From: Goodfellowiella coeruleoviolacea
GTDB lineage: Bacteria; Actinomycetota; Actinomycetes; Mycobacteriales; Pseudonocardiaceae
DNA length: 64,000 nt
Reading direction: 5' to 3'
NCBI RefSeq assembly: GCF_024171785.1
Contig: NZ_JAMTCK010000014.1
Location: 1 to 64,000 of the forward strand
In this document: positions 17,717-25,435 of the stretch, piece by piece
How positions within the stretch are numbered: position 1 is the first letter of the stretch
Layout: the number at the start of each line of letters is the position of its first letter
Notes under the pieces: model-generated
Databases searched by the model: none
What the model saw: the letters and a program-made list of their open reading frames with translations, nothing else
What the model was told of the DNA's origin: nothing
Position numbers and translations under genes: made by a program

Positions 17717-18694
17717 GTGCACACCACCAGCGACGCGGCCGGCACGGTGTTGATCACCACGCCCAGCTTCGGCCAGCACTCCGAGCAGCCGTGGCGGGTG
17801 CTCGCCGAGGAGGGCCTGACCGCCCGCCGCCCCACCGACCGGCACCCGCTGTCCTCGGCCCAGCTGCGCGCGGCACTGGCGGACACCAACCCGGACGCGC
17901 TGATCGTCGGGCTGGACGAGGTCAGCGCCGAGGTGATCGCGGCGGCGCCCGGGCTGCGGGTGATCGCCAAGCACGGCGTGGGCGTGGACAACATCGACTG
18001 CGCCGCGGCCCGGCACCACGGGGTGCGCGTGGTCAACGCCCCGGGCAGCAACACCAACGCCGTGGCCGACCTGACCATGGCGCTGCTGCTGGCCGCGCTC
18101 AGGCAGATCGTGCCGGCGCACACCAGCACGGTCGCCGGCGGCTGGGACCGGTTCTTCGGCCCGGAGCTGGGCGGCCGGACCCTGGCCCTGCTCGGCTTCG
18201 GCCGGATCGGGCAGGCCGTCGCCCGCCGCGCCGCCGGCTTCGACATGCGCGTCATCGCCTACGACCCGTACCTGCCGGACGAGGTCTTCACCGCCGCCGG
18301 GGTGACCGCAGCCAGCCTGGACGAGTGCCTGGCCCAGGCCGACGTGCTCTCCCTGCACCTGCCCGCCGCGCCGGGGGCGGCACCGCTGCTCGGCCGCGCC
18401 GAACTGTCCCGGACCAAACCGGGCGCGTGCCTGGTCAACACGGCCAGGGGCGAACTGGTGGACGAGCACGCCGTGGCCGACCTGCTGCGGTCCGGGCAGC
18501 TGCGGGCCGCGGCCGTGGACGCCTTCACCACCGAGCCGCCCCGGGACAGCCCGCTGCTCAGCGCGCCCAACGTGGTGCTGACCCCGCACGTCGGCGCGTT
18601 CACCCACGAGGCCAACGCGGTCATGGGCGTCACGGTCGCGCGCGACGTGGCCCGGGTGCTGCGCGGCGAGCCACCCGTGCACGCGGTGGTCTGA
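17717..18694 (+). CDS. D-2-hydroxyacid dehydrogenase (phosphoglycerate dehydrogenase-like)
   Basis: A 325-residue NAD-dependent oxidoreductase interconverting a 2-hydroxyacid and a 2-oxoacid. The cofactor site is LLGFGRIGQAVARR (about 160-172, GxGxxG). Catalytic residues of the family appear in NTARGELVDE (Arg), DAFTTEPP (Glu) and LTPHVGAFTHEA (His). There is no C-terminal ACT domain, so it is not a full-length SerA. GTG at 17717 is 5 bases after the transporter stop with GGGGAG upstream; the two genes form an operon under the DeoR regulator. Substrate not determined. Confidence 0.85.
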   Translation: MHTTSDAAGTVLITTPSFGQHSEQPWRVLAEEGLTARRPTDRHPLSSAQLRAALADTNPDALIVGLDEVSAEVIAAAPGLRVIAKHGVGVDNIDCAAARHHGVRVVNAPGSNTNAVADLTMALLLAALRQIVPAHTSTVAGGWDRFFGPELGGRTLALLGFGRIGQAVARRAAGFDMRVIAYDPYLPDEVFTAAGVTAASLDECLAQADVLSLHLPAAPGAAPLLGRAELSRTKPGACLVNTARGELVDEHAVADLLRSGQLRAAAVDAFTTEPPRDSPLLSAPNVVLTPHVGAFTHEANAVMGVTVARDVARVLRGEPPVHAVV

Positions 18695-18737
18695 AATCCG
18701 GGCGACGGCCCGCGGACACCCCGGCCACACTGCCCGG

Positions 18738-19472
18738 GTGGACAGCGACGACGCGCGGCGGGCCCGCGCCTGGTTGGCGGCGCGGGGAGTCGTTCGGGGC
18801 GGGGACGGCGCGTGGCTGCGCCCCCAGGAGTACGACGTGGACGAGGTGCTCACCGCCAACGACGTGGCCCACGAGTGGACCGAGCGCGCCCTGGCCGACC
18901 CGGACCTGACCGCGGTCGGGCGGCTGCGCCTGGCCCTGGGCCTGCTCGACCTGCTCGACGAGTACTGGGTGGCCGCGGAACTCCGCTCGGCCGTGATCGC
19001 CTCGGCCGACCCGGCAGTGGCCGAGGCGCACTGGGTCGCCGTCCGCCGGCGCCTGGAAGCGCCGGAACCGGCCGAGGCGATCACCTACGCCCTGTGGGTC
19101 GACTGGTTCGAGGACCGGGCCACCACGGCGGTCGCGTTCGCCGAGGTGCTCGGCGACACCGTGGCCGGGCTGCGGGCCCGGGGTCGGGTGGCCGAGTTGG
19201 CCGAGGGGCCGTTGTTCCGCCGCGCCGAGCGGGTGCTGGCCGTGTCCGGCCCGGTGCTGTGGCCGCTCAAGCACGAGGCCTACCAGGTCGCCGCGAGCCT
19301 GCCGGCGTTGCACCCCGCACTGCTGCGCGGCCTGGTGGGCAGTCGGTTCGACGGCTACGGCGCTGTCGACCCGGTCGCCGCGCTGGACCTGCTGTCCCGG
19401 CTGGACCTGCCGGCGGGCACCGAGAACCTGGCCCTGCTGCGCGCCGCCCTCGTCGAACACCGGCGGCGGTGA
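18738..19472 (+). CDS. Uncharacterised helical protein
   Basis: I cannot assign a family. The 244-residue protein is almost entirely helical, acidic, Leu/Ala/Glu-rich, without signal or membrane segments. It has LRLALGLLDLLDEYWVAAELRSAV and a run of amphipathic helices that resemble HEAT-type or TPR-like repeats, but no motif is clean enough to claim. GTG at 18738 is used, 43 bases after the dehydrogenase stop, so it might belong to the same transcript. Confidence 0.5.
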   Translation: MDSDDARRARAWLAARGVVRGGDGAWLRPQEYDVDEVLTANDVAHEWTERALADPDLTAVGRLRLALGLLDLLDEYWVAAELRSAVIASADPAVAEAHWVAVRRRLEAPEPAEAITYALWVDWFEDRATTAVAFAEVLGDTVAGLRARGRVAELAEGPLFRRAERVLAVSGPVLWPLKHEAYQVAASLPALHPALLRGLVGSRFDGYGAVDPVAALDLLSRLDLPAGTENLALLRAALVEHRRR

Positions 19473-19500
19473 CCGGCCACCGACGCGCCAGGGCCCGCGC

Positions 19501-19551
19501 TTGACATGCAGCCGTTTGGCTGCCTATGTTCATGCAGCCAGACGGCTGCAT
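19501..19551 (+). promoter_or_regulatory. Promoter with two embedded operators upstream of arsR-type gene
   Basis: TTGACA (19501-19506) and TATGTT (19525-19530) are separated by 18 bases and form a good -35/-10 pair. The spacer contains the palindrome GCAGCC-GTTT-GGCTGC (19508-19523), and just downstream of -10 is ATGCAGCC-AGAC-GGCTGCAT (19532-19551), with perfect 8-base arms. Both share the core GCAGCC-N4-GGCTGC. A repressor bound here would block RNA polymerase, and the ArsR protein encoded 17 bases further on is the obvious candidate. Confidence 0.8.
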
Positions 19552-19567
19552 GATGGAGGGTGGGCGC

Positions 19568-20368
19568 GTGGACGAGGTGTTCAAGGCGCTCGCCGACGCC
19601 AGCCGACGGCGACTGCTGGACAGCCTGAACGCGCGCAACGGGCAGAGCCTGCGGGAGTTGTGCGCGGGACTGGACATGGCCCGGCAGTCCGTCAGCAAGC
19701 ACCTGGCCGTGTTAGCGGCGGCGAACCTGGTCACCACGGTGTGGCGGGGGCGGGAGAAGCTGCACTACCTCAACGCCGCGCCGATCAACGCCATCGCGGA
19801 GCGCTGGATCAACCAGTACGACCGCGCGCGGGTGAGTGCGCTGGCCGATCTGCGGCGAGCACTGGAGGAGGAACCCATGACCGGCACCGAATTCGTCTAC
19901 ACCAGCTACATCAGGACCACCCCGGAGCGGCTCTGGCAGGCGTTGACCGATCCCGCCTTCACCCGCCGCTACTGGGGTGCCGCCCTGGAGTCGGACTGGC
20001 GGGTGGGCTCGACCATCACCTGGGAGCAGGGCGGCATCCGGATCGCCGACCCGGCGCAGGTCGTGTTGGAGTCCGAGCCGCCGCGCCGGCTCTCCTACAC
20101 CTGGCACACCTTCACCGCCGAGTTCGGCGAGACCTTCGGGTTCAGCGCCGAGGACCTGGCCAGGATGGCCGCCGAACCGCGGTCCACGGTGACCTTCGAC
20201 ATCGAGCCGCAGGGCGACCTGGTCAAGCTGACCGTGCTGCACGAGGGCTTCGAGCCGGGCGGCACCGTGCTCGCGGGCATCAGCGAGGGCTGGCCGGCGA
20301 TCCTGTCCAACCTCAAGACCCTGTTGGAGACCGGCGAGACCCTGCCCACCGCCCCCGTGGGCGAATGA
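19568..20368 (+). CDS. ArsR-type winged helix fused to an SRPBCC (AHSA1) ligand-binding domain
   Basis: A 266-residue autoregulator. The N-terminal domain (about 1-100) has the ArsR helix-turn-helix SLRELCAGLDMARQSVSKHLAVL. After EEEP a second domain (about 105-260) starts TEFVYTSYIRTTPERLWQALTD and continues as an AHSA1/START-like hydrophobic pocket. No Cys metal site is seen, so the ligand is probably a hydrophobic small molecule. The GTG at 19568 follows GGAGGG. At the domain junction an in-frame ATG (19877) has GGAGGAGG just upstream, so the ligand domain might also be made alone. A rare TTA leucine codon lies at 19712. Confidence 0.85.
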   Translation: MDEVFKALADASRRRLLDSLNARNGQSLRELCAGLDMARQSVSKHLAVLAAANLVTTVWRGREKLHYLNAAPINAIAERWINQYDRARVSALADLRRALEEEPMTGTEFVYTSYIRTTPERLWQALTDPAFTRRYWGAALESDWRVGSTITWEQGGIRIADPAQVVLESEPPRRLSYTWHTFTAEFGETFGFSAEDLARMAAEPRSTVTFDIEPQGDLVKLTVLHEGFEPGGTVLAGISEGWPAILSNLKTLLETGETLPTAPVGE

Positions 20369-20375
20369 CCCCGGA

Positions 20376-22025
20376 TCACCGCAGGTTGGGGTAGATCCGC
20401 GCGAGGAACTGGGTGAGCCGCTCGGCCACCTCCGGGGTCAGCGCGGTGCGGTGCGCCCGCCTGTCGTCGAACTTGTCCTCGTAGACCTCCACCACCACGT
20501 TGCCGCCGCGCAGCACCGCGTAGGGGAAGGACTCGTCCTCGCCGGTCGCGCCGTTGATCTGGATCCACTGGCCGATGAACGCCTCGTCAGCGCCAACCGC
20601 CACCGGCCGCACGTCGCGCATCTTCTCCCGCAGGCTCGCCGCGTACCGCGTGGCCGGTTCGTCGGCGGGGGTGAACCCGCTGCGCTCGAACCGCCGCACC
20701 TCGATCGTGACGTTGTGGTAGCCGTTGATCTCGCCGGACTGGAACCGGCCGTTCAGCTGGCAGGTGCTGGACAGGCCGTTGGCGGTGTGCCCCTTGTCCA
20801 CCGTCTGGGTGTTCTCGGGCAGCAGCGCGACGATGTCCTCGGGGTCGAGCAGGCAGGCGCCCGGGGTGGACGCGAACCGCCCCCGGTCCACCGAGAGCAG
20901 CGTGCCGACCACGGTCGCCCCGCCGAGCAGCACCAGCACCGCGGCGATCACCAGCCAGGTGCGCAGCCGGCGCCTCGGCCGACGCGGTGGCGGGTCCTCG
21001 ACGACCGTGGCCTGCCGCGCCGGCCCGGGCACCGTCGGTGCGGCCGCGGTCGGTCCCGCCGTGGCCGGTCCCGTCGTGGCCGGTCCTGGCGTGGCCGGTC
21101 CTGGCGTGGCCGGTCCTGGCGTGGCCGGTCCGCTGGCCGGTGCGGTCGCGAGTGCGGTCGCGGGTCGCCCGACCACCGGCACGGTCGGGCCGTCGCCGGC
21201 CTGCTCGATCGCGGCGGCGGCCAACCGGGCCTGGATCTCCGGCGCGGTCGGCCGGTTCTCCGCAGCCGGCACGAGCAGGCTCAGCAGCAGCGGCCCGAGC
21301 ACCGGGCCGGCGCGGGTGGGGGGCGGGGGCGGCTCGGCGAGCACCGCCGCGAGCGAGGCGCCCGCCGTCTCCCGCTGGAACGGTGAGACGCCCTCGACCG
21401 CGAAGTACAGCGTCGCCCCCAACGACCAGAAGTCCGACGCCGGCACCGCGCTGCCTCGGATGTGCTCCGGGGCCATGAACGCGGGCGAGCCCAGCAGCAG
21501 GCTGGCCACGGTCGCCGTGGAGCCGTCGTCGAGCCGCGCGATGCCGAAGTCGGCCAGCTTCACCGCGCCGCCATCGGCCACCATGATGTTGCCCGGCTTC
21601 ACGTCGCGGTGCACGATGCCCAGCTGGTGCGCGGCCACGAGCACGTCGAGCACGCGCAGACCGATGTCGGCGACGGTGGCCACCGGCAGCGGCCCGCGCT
21701 GTCCCACCAGCTCGTGCAGGGTGACCGCGCGGACCAGCTCCATGACGATGAAGACCTGGCCGTGCGACTCGACCGCGTCGAACACGGTGACCGCGCCGGG
21801 GTGGCTCAGCCGTGCCGCCAGCCGAGCCTCCCGCAGCACCTTCTCCCGGGTCGCGGCCGCGTCGGACCGCCCCAGTTCCGGCGGGAGAACGACCTCCTTC
21901 ACCGCGACCGACCGTTCCAGCACGGTGTCCCACGCGCGCCACACCGTGCCCATGCCGCCCCGGCCGAGCACGTCCTCCAGCACGAACCGGCCAGCCAGCG
22001 TCCGTTGCTCCGCTGTGCCCCCCAC
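20376..22025 (-). CDS. Membrane-anchored Ser/Thr protein kinase (PknB type)
   Basis: A 549-residue transmembrane signalling kinase. The catalytic domain (about 12-275) has the glycine loop LGRGGMGTVW, the ATP-anchoring Lys in VAVKEV, the loop HRDVKPGN, the DFG motif and APE in FMAPEHI. A Pro/Ala/Thr-rich linker follows, with GPATP repeats (15-base DNA repeats around 21040-21130), then one membrane helix WLVIAAVLVLLGGATVVG (about 365) and an external domain with a probable disulfide (ACLLDPED and SSTCQLNG). There are no PASTA repeats. GTG at 22025 follows GGGGAGG; an earlier ATG at 22163 would add a basic tail. Its stop is 7 bases from the convergent ArsR-SRPBCC stop. Confidence 0.9.
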   Translation of the reverse strand: MGGTAEQRTLAGRFVLEDVLGRGGMGTVWRAWDTVLERSVAVKEVVLPPELGRSDAAATREKVLREARLAARLSHPGAVTVFDAVESHGQVFIVMELVRAVTLHELVGQRGPLPVATVADIGLRVLDVLVAAHQLGIVHRDVKPGNIMVADGGAVKLADFGIARLDDGSTATVASLLLGSPAFMAPEHIRGSAVPASDFWSLGATLYFAVEGVSPFQRETAGASLAAVLAEPPPPPTRAGPVLGPLLLSLLVPAAENRPTAPEIQARLAAAAIEQAGDGPTVPVVGRPATALATAPASGPATPGPATPGPATPGPATTGPATAGPTAAAPTVPGPARQATVVEDPPPRRPRRRLRTWLVIAAVLVLLGGATVVGTLLSVDRGRFASTPGACLLDPEDIVALLPENTQTVDKGHTANGLSSTCQLNGRFQSGEINGYHNVTIEVRRFERSGFTPADEPATRYAASLREKMRDVRPVAVGADEAFIGQWIQINGATGEDESFPYAVLRGGNVVVEVYEDKFDDRRAHRTALTPEVAERLTQFLARIYPNLR

Positions 22026-22179
22026 CAGGCCGAGCCTCCCCTGTCCGAGTGTCGTGTGGAGGTCAACACTAGTGGTCAACGGGTGTTTTCCGGGCGTTCT
22101 CCCGACATCGCGGTGCGGCCAGCGGACGTCGGGCCGGGATCGGCGCTCCCCCGGGGTCGCCACGCGCCGGGCACCGGGG

Positions 22180-22914
22180 TCACTGCGCGCTGGCGGTCGG
22201 CCGCACCACGATCTCGTTCACGTCGACCTCGGCCGGCTGCTCCACGGCGTAGGCGATGGCATGTGCCACGGCCTCCGCCGGCATCGCCACCCGCCGGTAG
22301 GTGCGCATCACCTCCCTGGCGGTGGGATCGCCGATGCTGTCGGCCAGTTCCGACTCGGTGACCCCGGGCGAGATCACCGTGACCCGGATGCCCTCGCCGG
22401 CCTCCTGCCGCAGCCCTTCGGAGATCGCCCACGCCGCGTGCTTGGTGGCGCAGTACACCGCGGCCGTCTGGCTCACCTCGTGTGCGCCGACCGAGGCGAT
22501 GTTGACGATCTGGCCGCCGCCCTGGGCCCGCATGACCGGCAGGACCGCGGCGATGCCGTGCAGCAGGCCGCGGATGTTCACGTCGATCATCCGGTTCCAC
22601 TCGTCCAGCCTGAGTTCCTCCAGTTTGGACAGTGGCATCACCCCGGCGTTGTTGACGATGACGTCCACGCGGCCGTGCCGGGCACGCGCGGCGGCGACGA
22701 ACGCGCGCACGTCCTCGACGTCGGTCACGTCGAGCGCCCGGTGTTCCGCGCTGCCCCCGTCCGCGCGGATCTGCTCGGTCAGCGCGGCCAGCCGCTCGGT
22801 GCGCCGCGCGCCCAGCACCACCTGGTGCCCCCGGCTGGCGAGCACCCGGGCGGTGGCGGCGCCGATTCCGCTGCTGGCGCCGGTGATCAGGATGACCTTC
22901 GGTGTGGTGGCCAC
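22180..22914 (-). CDS. Short-chain dehydrogenase/reductase
   Basis: A 244-residue cytosolic oxidoreductase using NAD(P). The cofactor motif is TGASSGIG (about 10-17), followed by NNAG (about 87), Ser in IVNIASVG, and the catalytic YCATK (Tyr and Lys). ARR after the second strand suggests NADP preference. GTG at 22914 follows AAAGGA. The gene stands alone, with the kinase gene behind it on the same strand after 154 bases. The dispersed intergenic element copy 2 lies upstream. Substrate unknown. Confidence 0.9.
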   Translation of the reverse strand: MATTPKVILITGASSGIGAATARVLASRGHQVVLGARRTERLAALTEQIRADGGSAEHRALDVTDVEDVRAFVAAARARHGRVDVIVNNAGVMPLSKLEELRLDEWNRMIDVNIRGLLHGIAAVLPVMRAQGGGQIVNIASVGAHEVSQTAAVYCATKHAAWAISEGLRQEAGEGIRVTVISPGVTESELADSIGDPTAREVMRTYRRVAMPAEAVAHAIAYAVEQPAEVDVNEIVVRPTASAQ

Positions 22915-23078
22915 GATAAGTCCTTTGTGGAGTGTTTTCTGGGTCGGTTGCCGTGCGACGAGGAGCGGCCTTCGCGGTTGCCCCGCCCGGCTGCTGCGAC
23001 CAAGCCTGTCGGCCGAGCACACCCGCTGCCAGACCGCGGCGACCCTGGGTGCACCGCACCCACCTTCCCCACCCCACC

Positions 23079-23139
23079 CGCGAGTCGACTTTGCAAACAC
23101 CGCGAGTTGACACTTCAGGCAGGGCCGTTCGGGTGAATC
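23079..23139 (-). repeat. Dispersed intergenic element, copy 2
   Basis: About 61 bases that match copy 3 almost base for base (CGCGAGTCGACTTTGCAAA, GAGTTGACACTTCAGGCA, GGGCCGTTCGGGTGAATC) and copy 1 in inverted orientation. Differences from copy 3 are confined to the short stretch after TTTGCAAA (CACCGC versus CCCCCC). Copies 2 and 3 are direct repeats that bracket the ABC transporter gene pair. Confidence 0.9.
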
Positions 23140-23165
23140 GGGGTAGCGGTGGTGGGCTGGCGACC

Positions 23166-23223
23166 GCCCGCCGCGGTGACCACCGCACGGCCCACAGCCC
23201 GCCGCGGTGACCACCGCACGGCC
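23166..23223. repeat. Two 27-base copies at 31-base period
   Basis: The 27-base unit at 23166-23192 (starts GCCCGCCGCGGTGACC, ends CACGGCC) is repeated identically at 23197-23223. The spacer is 4 bases. The unit contains GGTGACCACC, a short palindrome. No function can be inferred from sequence alone. Confidence 0.8.
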
Positions 23224-23285
23224 GGCACAGAGCGCTGCGGCCGCGATCCGGGAACTCCCCTGGACCGCGCCGCGTTTGGCCAACC

Positions 23286-23897
23286 GTGTCAGTGATGGTG
23301 GCGGACCTCGGCGTCGAGGTCGATGGTGGCTGGCTGTTCCGCGGGCTCGCCCTGACCGTGGCGGCCGGTGAGTGCGCCGCGCTCACCGGACCCAACGGCG
23401 CCGGCAAGTCAACGCTGCTGCGCTGCCTCTACGGGGTTCAGGACGCGACCGAGGGCAGCGTCAGCGTGTGCGGGCAGCGACCGGACGAGCGGTCGACCGC
23501 GTTCCGCCGCGCGGTCTCGGTGCTGTTGGACGACTCCGCCCTGTTCGACGAACTGACCCCGCGCCAGCACCTGGACCTGCTGCTGCGTTCGTTTCCCGAC
23601 GCGGTGGCCGATCCGGTGGCGTTGCTGGCCTCGGCCGGACTCGACCACCGGGCCAGCGTGCCGGTCGCGCGGCTGTCCGCCGGGCAGCGGCGGCGACTGC
23701 TGTTGCTGGGCGCCACGGCCCGGCCGCACCAGGTGCTGCTGCTCGACGAGCCGGAGCGCGCGCTGGACACCGCCGGCCGGGACTGGCTGGCGGGCCTGGT
23801 CGAGGCGGAACTGGCCGGGGGAACGGCCGTGGTGACCGCCAGCCACCATCCGGCCCTGGTCGACCGGGTCGCGGACTCCGTTGTGGAGTTCTCCTGA
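23286..23897 (+). CDS. ABC transporter ATP-binding protein (small)
   Basis: A 203-residue ATPase with the Walker A GPNGAGKST (about 37-45), signature RLSAGQRRR, and Walker B LLLLDEPERALD. The Q-loop is present but the protein lacks extra C-terminal domains, as is normal for simple exporters. GTG at 23286 is the first of two starts. Its stop overlaps the ATG of the next gene (TGATG), so it is co-translated with a multi-helix membrane protein, its likely partner. Substrate unknown. The pair lies between two direct copies of the dispersed element. Confidence 0.85.
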   Translation: MSVMVADLGVEVDGGWLFRGLALTVAAGECAALTGPNGAGKSTLLRCLYGVQDATEGSVSVCGQRPDERSTAFRRAVSVLLDDSALFDELTPRQHLDLLLRSFPDAVADPVALLASAGLDHRASVPVARLSAGQRRRLLLLGATARPHQVLLLDEPERALDTAGRDWLAGLVEAELAGGTAVVTASHHPALVDRVADSVVEFS

Positions 23898-25183
23898 TGC
23901 GCCGGCTTCCCAGGATCTCCGAGGACACCGCCACCCGCGTCGTCGGCATCGTGCTGGCCGTCGGCGCGCTGGGCGCCCCGTTCCACTCGACCGACGTGGT
24001 CCGCGCCCACCTGCTCGGTGGGGCACCCGCGCCGGCGCTGGCCACGCCGACCGTGCTGTGCGTCGGCCTCGCGTTGGCCTGGCACTCGTTGCTGCGCAGG
24101 AATTTCGCCTGGGCCGACCCGGCCTGGTTGACCTGGGCCGACTTCACCGGGGCGCGGCCTGGACTGATCAGGCGACGGCTGCTGGTGGCCTGGGCGTGCC
24201 GGTTCGGCGCGGTCGGTTACGCCACGCTGGCGAGCGGGGTGCTGCTCGGTTGTCCCGACATCCCGCTGACCGCCGCCCTCTGCACCGCGGTCACGCTGCT
24301 CGCACTGGCGGCGGCACGGCGCTCACCCCGGCTGCCCTGGCTCGAACACGCCGTGCCGGTGCTGCTGATCGCGCTGCCGCTGACCGGCTTCGCCGCCGAC
24401 TGGCTGTGGCTGCCGGCCATCGCGTGCGCGCTGGTCGGGCTGCTGCCCGGTCGGTCGCTGGCCACCGACGCCGGCCGCGCCGACCTGGTCCGACGGTTCA
24501 CCGAGCGGTCACTGCGCCGGGCCTCGGTGTCCTTCCTCGACCTGCTGGCGCTGCTGCCGGCCGGCCGTGAGGTGCGCTGGGCTCGCGCGCTCGACGGCCG
24601 AGGCGTGCTCGCCCGGTTCGTGGTGGCCGGCCTGCTGGCCCGGCACCGGGCCCTGCCGCTGGCCGGACTGCTCGTGCTCGCCGTGGCCACGCTGCACCGG
24701 TTGTTCCCCTCGGTCGATCCGGTGTGGTGGATCGGCGCGGGCGGCTACCTGGCCGCGCTGCCGTTCACCGGCGCACTCGCGCAGATCCACCAGGTCCCCG
24801 GCCTGCGGCGCTGGGTGGGCTGTTCCGACCGGGCACTGCGCGCGAGCGCCACCGGCGTGCTCGTCGCGGTCGTGGCGGTCTGGGCGGCGGTGCTCGCGGT
24901 GCTGGGCGTCCCGCTGTCCTGGCCGGCCGGTCTGGCCGTGCTGCTCGCCAGTGCCGCGGTGGTGCGGACCGTGACCAGGGCGCCGCTCAACTACGCCAAC
25001 CTCGGCCTGGTCTCGGTCGTCGGCGTGCTGGTGCCCGTGGGCCTGCTCGTCCAACTGGCGCACGGCCCCGACCTGCTGGTGCTGGGCCTGCTCCTGCTGG
25101 GCGCGCTCGGCGTGGGCGTCGCCGCCCCCGTCGTGCTCGGCCTGGCCACCGCAGCCACGCTCACCCCACACCCCACCCACTGA
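23897..25183 (+). CDS. Multi-helix membrane protein, probable partner of the ABC ATPase
   Basis: A 428-residue integral membrane protein with roughly 10-12 predicted hydrophobic helices (for example GIVLAVGALGAPF, ALPLAGLLVLAVATLH, SVVGVLVPVGLLVQLA). I do not recognise an ABC permease family, but the one-base-overlapping ATPase gene upstream makes it the likely membrane component. A cytosolic patch ADLVRRFTERSLRRASVSFLDLLALLPAGREVRWARAL about residue 200 is basic (shown as two parts: RRFTERSLRRASVS and GREVRWAR). ATG at 23897 overlaps the previous stop. The gene ends two bases before dispersed-element copy 3. Confidence 0.7.
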   Translation: MRRLPRISEDTATRVVGIVLAVGALGAPFHSTDVVRAHLLGGAPAPALATPTVLCVGLALAWHSLLRRNFAWADPAWLTWADFTGARPGLIRRRLLVAWACRFGAVGYATLASGVLLGCPDIPLTAALCTAVTLLALAAARRSPRLPWLEHAVPVLLIALPLTGFAADWLWLPAIACALVGLLPGRSLATDAGRADLVRRFTERSLRRASVSFLDLLALLPAGREVRWARALDGRGVLARFVVAGLLARHRALPLAGLLVLAVATLHRLFPSVDPVWWIGAGGYLAALPFTGALAQIHQVPGLRRWVGCSDRALRASATGVLVAVVAVWAAVLAVLGVPLSWPAGLAVLLASAAVVRTVTRAPLNYANLGLVSVVGVLVPVGLLVQLAHGPDLLVLGLLLLGALGVGVAAPVVLGLATAATLTPHPTH

Positions 25184-25184
25184 T

Positions 25185-25245
25185 CGCGAGTCGACTTTGC
25201 AAACCCCCCGAGTTGACACTTCAGGCAGGGCCGTTCGGGTGAATC
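25185..25245 (-). repeat. Dispersed intergenic element, copy 3
   Basis: About 61 bases beginning just after the stop codon of the membrane protein gene. It carries GCGAGTCGACTTTGCAAA, then CCCCCCGAGTTGACACTTC and GGCAGGGCCGTTCGGGTGAATC. Within the unit GAGTCGAC and GAGTTGAC form an internal near-direct repeat, and AGTCGACT and TTTGCAAA are short palindromes. No long hairpin is obvious, so a simple terminator is not indicated. Confidence 0.9.
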
Positions 25246-25435
25246 AGGGGTGGCGCCCACCCGTCCACGGCCCAGTCCGGGACCACGGGACGACGCACGG
25301 CGCGGGCGCGACCACGGGATGACCCGCGCCCGGGCGGATCGGCCCACGGGACGGACGTCGCACCCCCGCGTGGTCGGGCCGCCGCCCGGTCTGCCGCAAG
25401 GGGCGCGCGGCTGGTCCCGGCACTACCGTCGGGAC

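Larger units (their letters stand above)
22915..23285. other. Intergenic region carrying two kinds of repeat
   Basis: No gene is supported in these 371 bases between divergent genes. They hold dispersed-element copy 2 (23079-23139) and a 31-base-period tandem repeat (23166-23223). I see no clear promoter motif. Confidence 0.6.
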
